Counted from the stretch's first letter, positions 1 through 7,767 are shown. The stretch: DNA of 41,132 nucleotides from an uncultured Eubacteriales bacterium (GCA_900546915.1 UREY01000021.1:1-41132); one strand, 5' to 3'. Translations and numbers: made by a program. The notes: generated by a model from the sequence alone, not told the origin.

Positions 1-84
1 CCGACGTTTTGAGTCCTATAAAATTGTGTATGTGCTAATTCTGTGGGAATTTAGGGTTTTACGAATCATGAAGAGCAACTCAGT

Positions 85-118
85 AAAAATCCCGCCTGCG
101 GGCGCAGACGGGATTTTT
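85..118 (-). terminator. Intrinsic terminator of the tRNA operon
   Basis: A near-perfect inverted repeat (AAAAATCCCG ... CGGGATTTTT, one internal C-A mismatch) lies directly after the CCA end of tRNA-Tyr. Read on the minus strand it gives a GC-rich stem followed by a T run. It marks the 3' end of the two-tRNA transcript. Confidence 0.85.
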
Positions 119-202
119 GGTGGGGGAAGGTGGATTCGAACCACCGAAGGCATAGCCAGCAGATTTACAGTCTGTCCCCTTTGGCCACTCGGGAATTCCC
201 CC
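118..202 (-). tRNA. tRNA-Tyr, anticodon GTA
   Basis: The minus strand folds as a class II tRNA of 85 nt. The acceptor arm GGGGGAA pairs with TTCCCCC, the discriminator is A and the CCA end is encoded. The anticodon loop CTGTAAA holds GTA. A long variable arm, as expected for bacterial tRNA-Tyr, precedes the T arm (GGTTCGAATCC). A GUA tRNA is one of the four queuosine acceptors, and queH lies about 1.7 kb away. It is the second gene of a two-tRNA operon, 22 bases after tRNA-Thr. Confidence 0.97.
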
Positions 203-224
203 ATATTGGATTGTTTAAGATGGT

Positions 225-300
225 TGGAGCCGGTAGACGGATTCGAACCCCCGACCTACTGATTACAAATCAGTTGCTCTACCGGCTGAGCTATACCGGC
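225..300 (-). tRNA. tRNA-Thr, anticodon TGT
   Basis: A 76-nt class I tRNA on the minus strand. The acceptor GCCGGTA pairs with TACCGGC, followed by discriminator T and an encoded CCA. The anticodon stem-loop CTGATTTGTAATCAG gives TGT, and the T loop is GGTTCGAATCC. It is the first tRNA of the operon and starts shortly after a consensus promoter. As a decoder of ACN codons it is a substrate class for t6A and cyclic t6A, the product of TcdA encoded later in the window. Confidence 0.97.
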
Positions 301-320
301 CTCTCAAACAGAACACGCTT

Positions 321-349
321 ATTATAGCCATGCACGTCCCGGTTGTCAA
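321..349 (-). promoter_or_regulatory. Consensus sigma-A promoter of the tRNA operon
   Basis: On the minus strand TTGACA (349-344) and TATAAT (326-321) are separated by exactly 17 bases. This is a full match to the sigma-70/sigma-A consensus, as expected for stable RNA genes. Transcription would start about 15 bases before tRNA-Thr. Confidence 0.9.
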
Positions 350-410
350 GAATTATTTTCACCAATTTTCTTCATTTGAGTCCGGCTGTCGCGCAGTTTC
401 TTCTGAGGGG

Positions 411-435
411 AGAAGAAAAGCGGCTGCCGCCGCTT
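411..435 (-). terminator. Terminator of murA
   Basis: Two bases beyond the murA stop codon the minus strand has the perfect stem AAGCGGC-GGCA-GCCGCTT followed by the pyrimidine tract TTCTTCT. The hairpin is short and its T tract interrupted, so efficiency is uncertain. Confidence 0.6.
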
Positions 436-437
436 CT

Positions 438-1703
438 TCAGTCCTCAATTCTTCGAATATCGGCGCCCAGAGCGGTCAACTTGCCGATGAGATTTTCGTA
501 GCCCCGCTCAATATAGTGGATATTTTCCACAAAGGTTTCTCCCTGGGCAGCCAGACCGGCGATGACCAGGGCGGCGCCGGCCCGCAGATCGTGGGCCTTG
601 ACCGTTGCGCCCCGGAGTCCGTCGCAGCCGGTGATGACCGCTGTTTTTCCGCTGACTTGGATGTTGGCTCCCATCGCCCGAAGCTCCTCGCAGTACGCGA
701 AGAACCGGGTTTCGTAGATGCTTTCCGTAATCCGGCTGACGCCTTCGGCCAGGGTCATGCAGACGCCGATCTGCCCCTGCATATCTGTGGGGAAGCCGGG
801 ATACGGCAAGGTTTTCACCGTCGACCGGCGCAAACGCCGCACCTTCTGCACCCGGATTGCGTCGTCATATTCCGTAACCTTAGCGCCCATTTCCCGGAGC
901 TTGGCGGAGATGCAGTCCATGTGCTTGGGGATGACATTTTTGATCAGTACATTACCGCCGACCGCAGCCACGGCGGCCATGTAAGTACCGGCTTCAATCT
1001 GGTCCGGAATGATGGAGTAAAAACCGCCGTGCAGGGCCTTGACGCCGCGTATTTTAATGACGTCCGTACCGGCTCCGGAGATTTTAGCGCCCATGGTGTT
1101 CAGAAAGTTGGCCAGGTCCACGATATGGGGCTCTTTGGCGGCGTTTTCAATGACGGTTTGACCGGGGACCAGGACAGAGGCGATGATGATGTTGATGGTG
1201 GCGCCTACGGACACCACATCCAGGTTTACCCGGCCGCCGCGGAGCGGCTCTTCTCCCGCGCGGGCGTCCACGTAGGCATCGGTTTCCTCCACCTCGGCGC
1301 CCAGGGCCAAAAATCCCTTGATATGCTGGTCGATGGGACGCGGAGCGAAATTGCACCCGCCGGGCAGGGCCACCCGGGACCGGCTGAACCGGCCCAGCTG
1401 CGCGCCAATGAGATAGTAAGAAGCCCGGATGCGCTGCACCAGGGCCGGGTTCGGCTCCGTGTAAACGACGCGGCTGCAGTCAATTTCCACCGTGTCGTTG
1501 GGCTCCCGCCGGACTGAGGCGCCCATTTGTTCCAGAATATCCAATAAAATGTGCACGTCGGAAATATCCGGCACATTTTCAATTCGGCAGCATCCCTGTA
1601 CCAGAAGCGTAGCGGGGATGATCGCGACGGCGGCATTTTTGGCGCCGCTGATGGTGATGGTGCCTTCCAGCGGCCGGCCGCCCTCGATTTGATACCTTGG
1701 CAT
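438..1703 (-). CDS. murA: UDP-N-acetylglucosamine 1-carboxyvinyltransferase MurA
   Basis: MurA transfers enolpyruvate from PEP to UDP-GlcNAc, the first committed cytoplasmic step of peptidoglycan synthesis. The 421-residue length is normal. The N-terminal AKNAA motif supplies the substrate-binding Lys22 and Asn23. The motif PGGC places the catalytic Cys at residue 117, so the enzyme should be of the fosfomycin-sensitive Cys type. The start at 1703 is chosen over an in-frame ATG 19 codons upstream because GGAGAGG lies 8-10 bases before it and the protein aligns from MPRYQIEGG. The gene is monocistronic, with its own promoter (1766-1794) and a terminator overlapping its end. Firmicutes often carry two paralogues (murA and murZ); which one this is cannot be told from the window. 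Confidence 0.95.
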   Translation of the reverse strand: MPRYQIEGGRPLEGTITISGAKNAAVAIIPATLLVQGCCRIENVPDISDVHILLDILEQMGASVRREPNDTVEIDCSRVVYTEPNPALVQRIRASYYLIGAQLGRFSRSRVALPGGCNFAPRPIDQHIKGFLALGAEVEETDAYVDARAGEEPLRGGRVNLDVVSVGATINIIIASVLVPGQTVIENAAKEPHIVDLANFLNTMGAKISGAGTDVIKIRGVKALHGGFYSIIPDQIEAGTYMAAVAAVGGNVLIKNVIPKHMDCISAKLREMGAKVTEYDDAIRVQKVRRLRRSTVKTLPYPGFPTDMQGQIGVCMTLAEGVSRITESIYETRFFAYCEELRAMGANIQVSGKTAVITGCDGLRGATVKAHDLRAGAALVIAGLAAQGETFVENIHYIERGYENLIGKLTALGADIRRIED

Positions 1704-1765
1704 GGAATGATCCTCTCCCGTGAGTCGTGCTCGTTGCGGACGGTTTCCACAAAAAGCCAATTGTT

Positions 1766-1794
1766 ACTATACCATGAATGTCTGGGATTGTAAA
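1766..1794 (-). promoter_or_regulatory. Promoter of murA
   Basis: On the minus strand TTTACA (1794-1789) and TATAGT (1771-1766) are spaced by 17 bases, ten of twelve consensus positions. It lies about 60 bases upstream of the murA start. Confidence 0.75.
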
Positions 1795-1862
1795 GAAAAA
1801 AGATGGATTTTCTCAGGACGGGCCCGGCAGACGGTTTCTCCGGGGAACCCGTTCGCCCGGGA

Positions 1863-1891
1863 TTGCGTTTTGATTTCCGGACTGCTATAAT
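1863..1891 (+). promoter_or_regulatory. Promoter of queH
   Basis: TTGCGT (1863-1868) and TATAAT (1886-1891) have a 17-base spacer. The predicted start site is about 15-20 bases before the queH start codon, so the 5' leader is very short. AGGAGGG follows at 1901-1907. Confidence 0.75.
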
Positions 1892-1915
1892 GAAAAAATC
1901 AGGAGGGAACATGAT

Positions 1916-2461
1916 ATGAATACGTTGCTGCATATTTGCTGTGCGCCCTGTGCCAACCAATGTATTGAGGTTCTGCGGGCAGACGGATATGACGTCACCG
2001 GGCTGTGGTATAACCCGAATATCCACCCCTTTACAGAATATCGCGCCCGGAGGAACTGCCTGCGGGCGTATGCCGAGACCATTGCGCTGCCGCTGCTGGA
2101 GCGAAATGACTATGGCTTGCGGCCGTTTGTCCGGACCGTAGTCCAGGACCTGGCCGACCGCTGTGTAAAATGTTATGAAATGCGCTTGTTTGAGGCGGCC
2201 CGGCAGGCGCGGGAGGGGGGATTTGACAGTTTTACTTCCTCCTTGTTTATCAGCCCTTATCAAAAGCATGCGCTTATGCGGGATGTGGCGGAACGAGCCG
2301 GAGCGGAATATGGCGTCGCCTTTCTCTACCGGGACTTTCGCCCGTATTTCCGGGCCGGACAGGAGCGAGCGAGGGAGCTGGGATTTTACATGCAAAAATA
2401 TTGCGGCTGTATTTTCTCAGAGGAAGAGCGGTATTTGAAGGCGTCGAAGATCATTCCTTAA
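1916..2461 (+). CDS. queH: Epoxyqueuosine reductase QueH
   Basis: QueH (formerly DUF208) reduces epoxyqueuosine to queuosine at position 34 of GUN-anticodon tRNAs. It is the non-orthologous replacement of the cobalamin-dependent QueG. At 181 residues it is a compact single-domain form. The N-terminal HICCAPC motif (Cys8, Cys9, Cys12), the central CVKC pair and the C-terminal YCGC pair are the family's metal and Fe-S cysteines, and CIFSEEER near the end is typical. The start at 1916 is supported by AGGAGG 8-9 bases upstream; an ATG at 1911 gives only a two-codon frame. It is transcribed alone, divergently from murA, with a terminator directly after it. Its substrate tRNA-Tyr(GUA) is encoded in the same window. 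Confidence 0.92.
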   Translation: MNTLLHICCAPCANQCIEVLRADGYDVTGLWYNPNIHPFTEYRARRNCLRAYAETIALPLLERNDYGLRPFVRTVVQDLADRCVKCYEMRLFEAARQAREGGFDSFTSSLFISPYQKHALMRDVAERAGAEYGVAFLYRDFRPYFRAGQERARELGFYMQKYCGCIFSEEERYLKASKIIP

Positions 2462-2470
2462 AACTTTATG

Positions 2471-2501
2471 CGGGACTGCCCTCCGGGTGGTCCCGTTTTT
2501 T
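2471..2501 (+). terminator. Terminator of queH
   Basis: CGGGAC pairs with GTCCCG around a C/G-rich loop and is followed by TTTTTT. It lies 10 bases after the queH stop codon. Confidence 0.8.
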
Positions 2502-2548
2502 GCTGCCTGGGCAATTCTTAATTTTTGCTGAAAAATTGTGAAGTTTGC

Positions 2549-2577
2549 TTTTCAAATGTGGGGCCTTGTTGTATAAT
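2549..2577 (+). promoter_or_regulatory. Possible promoter of the murT-gatD operon
   Basis: A perfect TATAAT (2572-2577) sits in an AT-rich stretch between the queH terminator and murT. The best -35 at 17 bases is TTTTCA, a weak match. The leader to murT would be about 115 bases. Confidence 0.5.
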
Positions 2578-2700
2578 CGAAGCGTGTAAAATTTTGATTT
2601 TTTTCATTTTGCTGGTGCGTATAAGGGACGATGCGCATTTTTCTTAAGTAAAGAGATTATTTGCGAGAATAAAATTGAGAGATGAAAGGCAGCGCAGGGG

Positions 2701-4101
2701 ATGTTGAAGATATGGAGATGGCTGAGGTTTTGGATTGCACTTTGGGGTGGAAAATTTTTCCTGTTTTGGTATTGCCGCACCGGACATGTGCGCAATGACA
2801 AGCCTGGTATGGCCGCCATGCGGCTATATGGAGATTTTTTAAAATATGTGGCCAAGCCGAAGTGCACCATCGTGGTGACCGGAACCAACGGGAAGACGAC
2901 CATCTCCGGTTTGATTGCCGGCCTGCTGAGCAAGCAGGGGATGCGCGTTGCGTTCAATGATTGGGGCGCCAACCACCATGCCGGTATTGCCAGATGCCTT
3001 TTGGATGCAGTCAGTATTTGGAATCGTGCAACCAAGGATGCAGCGGTGATCGAAGTGGACGAGCTGATCTCTCTTTGGGATATTCCGGCGCTTCAGCCGG
3101 ATTATATTCTGGTCAGCAACCTGGCGCGGGATTCCATGCTTCGCAATGCGCACCCGTCGTATATTTATGACCGCCTGGAGCGAGCCATAGCGGCTTGCCC
3201 TCATTCCGTGGTAATTGTGAACGCGGATGACCCCTTGAGTTGCTTTTTGGGAAGGAACAACCGGCGCGTCACCTTCGGCATAGCCGACCAGCACACCGAT
3301 CCTCTGCCGGCCCGCGCCGATGATTTTGCCGTTTGCCCGGTTTGCGGCGGCAGGCCGGAGTATCGGTACCGGAACTACCGACAGATCGGGGATTTTTATT
3401 GCCCCAGGTGCGGCTTGCATGCGCCGGAGCGGGACTATCTGGTGACGGAGATCCACCGCCGGAACCACTGCTTGACGCTGCAAGACCCGGAGCAGACCCA
3501 CAGCTATCCCATGGTCTCGTGTTCTTTGCACAATGCGTATAACTTGGCCCCGGTGATTGCACTGTTTCGGGAGCTGGGATATGCAGCGGCTGAGATCAGC
3601 AGAGGTCTGGATGGCGCGCATGTTTTGGCTTCCCGGGAGAGCTGGGAGACGGTGGGCGGCATCCAGCTGGTGACCCACATTGCCAAGGGCCAAAATCCCA
3701 CGGCGGTATCCACGGTATTTGAATTTTTGGCCAAGGATACGGCGAAAAAAGAGATCATTTTGATTTTGGATGAAGTGTTTGACAATCCCCTCAAGACAGA
3801 GACGGTTGCTTGGATTTATGATACAGATTATGAATTCCTGAACCAGAGCAGCATCCGAAAGATTATTCTGGGTGGGGCCCGGTATCTGGACCACCGGCTG
3901 CGGCTGCTCCTGGCCGGAATTCCGGCGGAGAAGCTGGTTTGCCTGCGGGAGGAGGGGGATACGCCGGCATACGTGGACCTCTCCGGCGTGGAGAAAATTT
4001 TTATTTTGCACGATGTGAACGCCGTTTCCCGCGGGCGGATGATTCGGGATGCGGTGAAGGCGCGTATTTTAGAGAAAAGAGGGGAATTGGTTGAGAATTG
4101 A
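2701..4101 (+). CDS. murT: MurT-like lipid II isoglutaminyl synthase subunit (Mur ligase family)
   Basis: MurT with GatD amidates the alpha-carboxyl of D-Glu in the lipid II stem peptide. The protein has 466 residues, near the family norm. A hydrophobic, Trp-rich N-terminus is followed by the ATP-binding GTNGKTT motif (61-67), the central Mur ligase domain, the MurT-specific four-cysteine zinc ribbon (CPVCGG ... CPRCG) inserted in it, and the C-terminal DUF1727 region. In DUF1727 the usual D-x-S-W segment, from which the third glutaminase triad residue of the S. aureus complex is thought to come, appears to read TVAW; my alignment there is tentative. The ribosome binding site is ambiguous: AAAGG lies 12 bases and AGGGG directly before the ATG. 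The gene overlaps gatD by 11 bases. Confidence 0.88.
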   Translation: MLKIWRWLRFWIALWGGKFFLFWYCRTGHVRNDKPGMAAMRLYGDFLKYVAKPKCTIVVTGTNGKTTISGLIAGLLSKQGMRVAFNDWGANHHAGIARCLLDAVSIWNRATKDAAVIEVDELISLWDIPALQPDYILVSNLARDSMLRNAHPSYIYDRLERAIAACPHSVVIVNADDPLSCFLGRNNRRVTFGIADQHTDPLPARADDFAVCPVCGGRPEYRYRNYRQIGDFYCPRCGLHAPERDYLVTEIHRRNHCLTLQDPEQTHSYPMVSCSLHNAYNLAPVIALFRELGYAAAEISRGLDGAHVLASRESWETVGGIQLVTHIAKGQNPTAVSTVFEFLAKDTAKKEIILILDEVFDNPLKTETVAWIYDTDYEFLNQSSIRKIILGGARYLDHRLRLLLAGIPAEKLVCLREEGDTPAYVDLSGVEKIFILHDVNAVSRGRMIRDAVKARILEKRGELVEN

Positions 4102-4807
4102 GGTGTTGTTTCCGGAGCTGGGAAACTTATATGGAGACCATGGCAACATCCAGTATTTGACTGCCTGCGTGCCGGAGACGGAAGTGATATACACTGGAAA
4201 TTTACAAGAACCCGAATTTGTGCGGGGCACGGTGGATTTGATCTACCTGGGTTCCATGTCGGAGAAAAACCAGGAGCTGGCCATAGGCCGCTTGGCGCCG
4301 TATGCCGACCGGCTGAAAGGGTATATCGAGAAAAACGGCGTTCTCTTGGCTACAGGCAACGCCCTGGAGCTGTTCGGCGCTTACATCCAGGAGGATCGCC
4401 GCCGGATTCCGGCTCTGGGCCTTTTCCCTTATCACAGTGTGCGGGACATGGAGCACAGGCACAATTCTATGTTTCTCGGTACCTTTGGGGGCATGAAAAT
4501 TGTGGGGACCAGGTCGCAGTTTTCCTTTTCCTATGGAGAGCTGCCCCATCCCTTTCTCCAGGTGACCGGCGGGATTGGGATGAACCCCGAGGCGAAAACG
4601 GAAGGCGTTCACTACCGGAATTTTTTTGCGACTTATCTGTTGGGACCGTTTTTGGTGCTCAATCCCCTGTTTACCATGTATTTGCTGGAGAAGCTGGGAT
4701 ATACGGGGCCGTTGGCCTTTCAGCGGGAGGCGATGGAGGCGTATACCTACCGGTTGCGGGAATTGGAGCGCCCGGGCGTCCGTTTTCAGATGGGAGAGCA
4801 CGGCTGA
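4091..4807 (+). CDS. gatD: GatD-like type 1 glutamine amidotransferase homologue lacking catalytic Cys and His
   Basis: By position and fold motifs this is GatD, the glutaminase partner of MurT: the N-terminus (ELGNLYGDHGNI), YLGSMSEK in place of the GGGSDR turn, and TYL-x-GP near residue 184. Its length, 238 residues, is normal. The active site is not intact. Where S. aureus GatD has ICGGYQFLG with nucleophile Cys94, this protein reads ATGNALELFG, putting Gly89 at the Cys position. Where GatD has TYLHGP with His189, it reads TYLLGP (Leu184). The only cysteine in the protein is Cys26. It should therefore not release ammonia from glutamine by the usual mechanism. The TTG start at 4091 has AGGGG about 7 bases upstream and overlaps murT, implying translational coupling. 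The frame is intact across its whole length, so this is not a simple pseudogene. Confidence 0.82.
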   Translation: MRIEVLFPELGNLYGDHGNIQYLTACVPETEVIYTGNLQEPEFVRGTVDLIYLGSMSEKNQELAIGRLAPYADRLKGYIEKNGVLLATGNALELFGAYIQEDRRRIPALGLFPYHSVRDMEHRHNSMFLGTFGGMKIVGTRSQFSFSYGELPHPFLQVTGGIGMNPEAKTEGVHYRNFFATYLLGPFLVLNPLFTMYLLEKLGYTGPLAFQREAMEAYTYRLRELERPGVRFQMGEHG

Positions 4808-4942
4808 CAGCCTCTTCGGTACCCTTGACCCGTGCGGTATAATAAATGGTACGGCGGTGATTTTAAGAGAAGCATCTGCGGCCGGTTTGCCATGGGGCTT
4901 TTGCAGCGGCAGCCGGTTCCGATGAAAAGGAGAGGATGAGCC

Positions 4943-5974
4943 ATGGGACTGGGAACGAAACTGGCCATTTTTGGCCGGCGTCTGAAGAGCGCCAGCCTGC
5001 GGCGTATGGGCCGGAATATTCAGGCGATTCATCAGGAGACGGGGAAAAACCGGCTTTTTTTGTTCTGTGATATGATTTGGTGTACCCTGCACTATGGGGT
5101 AGGCTATCTGGATTATCACGTGTTTGGCTTTGCCTGTAACCGGGGACCAAACCGGAAGACCTTCATGACGATGAACCACAATGTGGCATTGGCCAGAATG
5201 GTGAACGACGCAGCGTGCTACCCCCTGCTGCAGGATAAATTTCAATTCCTGCAGCGTTGGGAGGAGTTTCTGGGTCGGCGTTGGTTGGATTTGCGGCAGG
5301 CGGGCCCTGAGGACCTGGCGCAGTTCTGCCGGGAATGCGGCGCGGTGTTTATAAAGCCCCATGCTGACTTTGGGGGCAAGGGAGTTGCGCGCCTGGAGCC
5401 CGGCCCGGAGACCGATTTTGAAGAGCTGCACCGGTCCTGCGTGGAAAGCGGGCGGTATCTGGTGGAAGAGGCCATCGTACAGCACCCGGAGGTTTCAGCT
5501 TTGTGCCCTCAAAGCGTCAATACTCTGCGGGTGGTGACCCTCTGGGCGGAGGGAGCGGCTAAATTTGTATACGCCCTACTCCGGGTGGGCAGCGGCGAGG
5601 GGAATGTAGACAACATCTCCAGCGGAGGCATGTATACCTGGGTTGGGGCCGATGGGATCTTGGATTTTCCGGCTTTTTGCGACCGGACCGGGCTGTATTA
5701 CGACAGCCACCCGGTTACCGGCGCGGTGTTTCGTGGGTATTGCCTGCCCTTTTTTCGAGAAGCCGTCGCCTTATGCTGCCGGGCTGCCCAGGTGGAACCC
5801 CGGCTGGGGTATGTGGGCTGGGACGTGGCGATTACGCCGGACGGACCGGTTTTGGTAGAGGGCAATCATCTTCCGGGCTATGATATGGCCCAAAATGCCC
5901 GGTTTCACCCGGACGGCAAAGGGCTGCTGCCCACATTTGAAGCGCTTCTGGGCCGTCCGGTTCCCAAGGCGTAA
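4943..5974 (+). CDS. ATP-grasp protein of the sugar-transfer-associated type
   Basis: The 343-residue protein carries ATP-grasp hallmarks: the ATP-binding Lys138 in VFIKPHADFGGKG, NTLRVVTL near residue 193, the NISSGGM segment, and the metal-binding C-terminal stretch GWDVAITPDGPVLVEGN. The pattern matches the 'sugar-transfer associated ATP-grasp' family, whose members ligate a carboxylate to an amine or thiol and often sit in surface-polysaccharide loci. The substrate is unknown. The start has AGGAGAGG about 9 bases upstream. It follows the gatD homologue after 135 bases that hold an isolated TATAAT (4838-4843) without a good -35, so it may be read from the murT promoter or a weak internal one. 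A strong terminator follows. Proximity to murT/gatD suggests, but does not show, an envelope precursor as substrate. Confidence 0.78.
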   Translation: MGLGTKLAIFGRRLKSASLRRMGRNIQAIHQETGKNRLFLFCDMIWCTLHYGVGYLDYHVFGFACNRGPNRKTFMTMNHNVALARMVNDAACYPLLQDKFQFLQRWEEFLGRRWLDLRQAGPEDLAQFCRECGAVFIKPHADFGGKGVARLEPGPETDFEELHRSCVESGRYLVEEAIVQHPEVSALCPQSVNTLRVVTLWAEGAAKFVYALLRVGSGEGNVDNISSGGMYTWVGADGILDFPAFCDRTGLYYDSHPVTGAVFRGYCLPFFREAVALCCRAAQVEPRLGYVGWDVAITPDGPVLVEGNHLPGYDMAQNARFHPDGKGLLPTFEALLGRPVPKA

Positions 5975-6001
5975 TATGGCACCGGAGCGAAGTTCCGGAT
6001 G

Positions 6002-6055
6002 ATACCCGTTTCCCTGGCGCCCCGTTGGGCAACATAGGGAGGCGGGTATTTTTTT
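6002..6055 (+). terminator. Terminator of the murT-gatD-ATP-grasp unit
   Basis: A long stem pairs ATACCCG and TTTCCCT (6002-6015) with AGGGAGG and CGGGTAT (6036-6049), and runs into a T tract at 6049-6055. Confidence 0.85.
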
Positions 6056-6091
6056 GCCGGAAAGATAGGGTAGAAACAATCCGTTACAGAA

Positions 6092-6120
6092 TTGAAAAAT
6101 TTGGTTCATTGTGTTACAAT
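6092..6120 (+). promoter_or_regulatory. Promoter of the DUF554-lipid kinase-Nudix operon
   Basis: TTGAAA (6092-6097) and TACAAT (6115-6120) are separated by 17 bases. The site lies just after the preceding terminator and about 30 bases before the DUF554 start codon. Confidence 0.82.
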
Positions 6121-6150
6121 TTTTTTAAAAAAGTACGGAGGAGAACGCCG

Positions 6151-6852
6151 ATGAATCTGTTGGGCGTTTTGACCAATACGCTGGCTGTGCTGGCCGGCGG
6201 CGGGGTGGGCCTACTGTTCCGGCGCGGTCTGCCGGAAAAAGTGATGCATGGCGTGATGACCGGAATCGGCTTGTGCACCTTGTATATCGGCATTTCCGGT
6301 AGCCTGGCGTGCCGGGAGCCGCTGGTCTTCATCCTTTCCCTTGTGCCCGGGGCGGTCATAGGGTTTTTGCTGGATATCGACGGGGCCTTGGGCCGCTTCG
6401 GCCGCTGGGTGGAGCGCCGGTTTCCCCGGGAAGCCGGGAAGGACACGCCGGTAGCGGAGGCATTTGTCACAGCCAGCCTGGTGTTTTGCGTCGGCGCGAT
6501 GACGGTGGTCGGCTCTTTGGAAGCCGGGCTCACCGGCAACAATGGGACGCTTTTCACCAAATCCCTGCTGGACCTCATTTCCTCGGCCATGCTGGCAGCC
6601 AGCTTGGGACCCGGTGTTTTGTGTTCCGCCGCTGTGGTATTGGTGGGACAGGGCGGCTTGGTTCTCTTGGCAGGAGCGCTGTCTCCGCTTTTGACAGAGC
6701 CGGCGGTGACCGCCATGTCGGCGGTCGGCTCTTTGCTCATTGTGGGCTTGGGGCTGAATTTGCTGCATGTTGCCAAGATTCCGGTGGCCAATTATCTGCC
6801 GGCCATTGTTCTGGCGCCGGTGGTGTGGCAGCTGGTTACTTTGTTTTCATAA
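6151..6852 (+). CDS. DUF554 family integral membrane protein
   Basis: The 233-residue protein is almost wholly hydrophobic with about seven predicted membrane helices. It matches the DUF554 family (YdfK/YqgA-like) from its first residues MNLLGVLTNTLAVLAGG, through the conserved FVTASLVFCVGAMTVVGSLE and the TKSLLDLISS segments, to the C-terminal NLL helix region. No biochemical function is established for the family; a transport or channel role is often guessed. The start at 6151 is chosen over an ATG 42 codons upstream because GGAGGA precedes it and the upstream residues overlap the promoter. It is the first gene of a three-gene operon; the next gene begins 18 bases later. Confidence 0.85.
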   Translation: MNLLGVLTNTLAVLAGGGVGLLFRRGLPEKVMHGVMTGIGLCTLYIGISGSLACREPLVFILSLVPGAVIGFLLDIDGALGRFGRWVERRFPREAGKDTPVAEAFVTASLVFCVGAMTVVGSLEAGLTGNNGTLFTKSLLDLISSAMLAASLGPGVLCSAAVVLVGQGGLVLLAGALSPLLTEPAVTAMSAVGSLLIVGLGLNLLHVAKIPVANYLPAIVLAPVVWQLVTLFS

Positions 6853-6870
6853 AAGGAGCGGGTGATTCCA

Positions 6871-7767
6871 GTGAAGAAAATGCTTTTTCTCATGAATCCC
6901 TATGCCGGGATGCGACGGGCCAACCGGGTATTGACGGATATCCTCTCCCTGTTCAACCGGCGCGGGTATGAGGTGACGGTTCATATGACCGCCGGTCCCG
7001 GAGATGGAGCGAGCGTGGTGGAGGCGTTGGCCGGTAGCATGGACCTGGTGGTTTGCGCAGGGGGAGACGGCACCTTTAACGAGACGGTGACGGGACTGCT
7101 GCGCAGTGGAGCGGATGCGCCGGTGGGATATATTCCTTGCGGCAGTACCAACGACTTTGCCAATTCCCTAAAGCTGCCGGTCAATGTGCTTCAGGCCGCC
7201 CAGGTCATTGTGGACGGCGTTCCGGTGCCCTATGACGTGGGGCGGTTTGGAAACCGGTATTTTTCCTATGTGGCGTCCTTCGGCGCGTTTACCAAGGCCT
7301 CCTACTCGACGCCGCAGAACGTGAAAAATGCCCTGGGACATGTGGCTTATATTTTGGAAGGAGCCAAAGAGCTGTTTCAGATTCCCAAGGAGCATGTTGC
7401 CTTCGAGACGGACAGCGGCAGCTTTGAGGGAGACTATCTGTTCGGCGCCGTCAGCAACTCCACGTCTGTGGGCGGCATCCTGACCCTGGACCCCAGCGTT
7501 GTGGATATGCGCGACGGGAAGTTTGAGCTGATGCTGGTGCGTCCGCCCAAGGATGCCGGGGAGCTGGTCGGCTGCATTCAGGCTTTAACCAGTCAGCGGT
7601 ATGATACGCCGATGCTGACCTTCCGCACGGCCAGCCGCCTTGTGATCACGGCGAGTCCGGAAATGCCTTGGACTCTGGACGGAGAAAAGGAAGAGGGGCA
7701 CCGGCAGGTTACGGTGGAGAATTTGCACCGTGCCATTCGGTTGATTCAAATGGAGGGCGAAATATGA
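6871..7767 (+). CDS. Diacylglycerol kinase family lipid kinase (YegS/BmrU type)
   Basis: This soluble lipid kinase of 298 residues phosphorylates diacylglycerol or a related lipid in the DgkB/YegS manner. Visible motifs are FLMNPYAG at the N-terminus, the nucleotide-binding GGDGTFNE, and the PCGSTNDFA segment, all diagnostic of the DAGK catalytic domain. The C-terminal half has the beta-rich region with LTLDPSVVDMRDGKFEL typical of the family. The likely start is GTG at 6871, 12 bases after AGGAG; a GTG at 6862 is too close to that site and an ATG at 6880 too far. The gene overlaps the next by the ATGA junction. It probably recycles diacylglycerol released in teichoic acid or lipid turnover, but the substrate is not shown by sequence. 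Confidence 0.87.
   Translation: MKKMLFLMNPYAGMRRANRVLTDILSLFNRRGYEVTVHMTAGPGDGASVVEALAGSMDLVVCAGGDGTFNETVTGLLRSGADAPVGYIPCGSTNDFANSLKLPVNVLQAAQVIVDGVPVPYDVGRFGNRYFSYVASFGAFTKASYSTPQNVKNALGHVAYILEGAKELFQIPKEHVAFETDSGSFEGDYLFGAVSNSTSVGGILTLDPSVVDMRDGKFELMLVRPPKDAGELVGCIQALTSQRYDTPMLTFRTASRLVITASPEMPWTLDGEKEEGHRQVTVENLHRAIRLIQMEGEI

Noticed and set aside
330..1517. A 395-codon plus-strand frame over murA
   Set aside because: It is a shadow of murA, whose motifs and regulatory sites are on the minus strand.
4091..4807. GatD homologue as a decayed pseudogene
   Set aside because: The frame is full length, with normal start overlap and family motifs outside the active site; changes are confined to catalytic positions.
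4808..4942. Internal promoter from the TTGACC and TATAAT near 4825-4843
   Set aside because: The two hexamers are only about 8 bases apart, so they cannot work as a pair; only the isolated TATAAT is noted.
4202..5485. A 427-codon minus-strand frame over gatD and the ATP-grasp gene
   Set aside because: No recognisable motifs, and it crosses two well-supported plus-strand genes.
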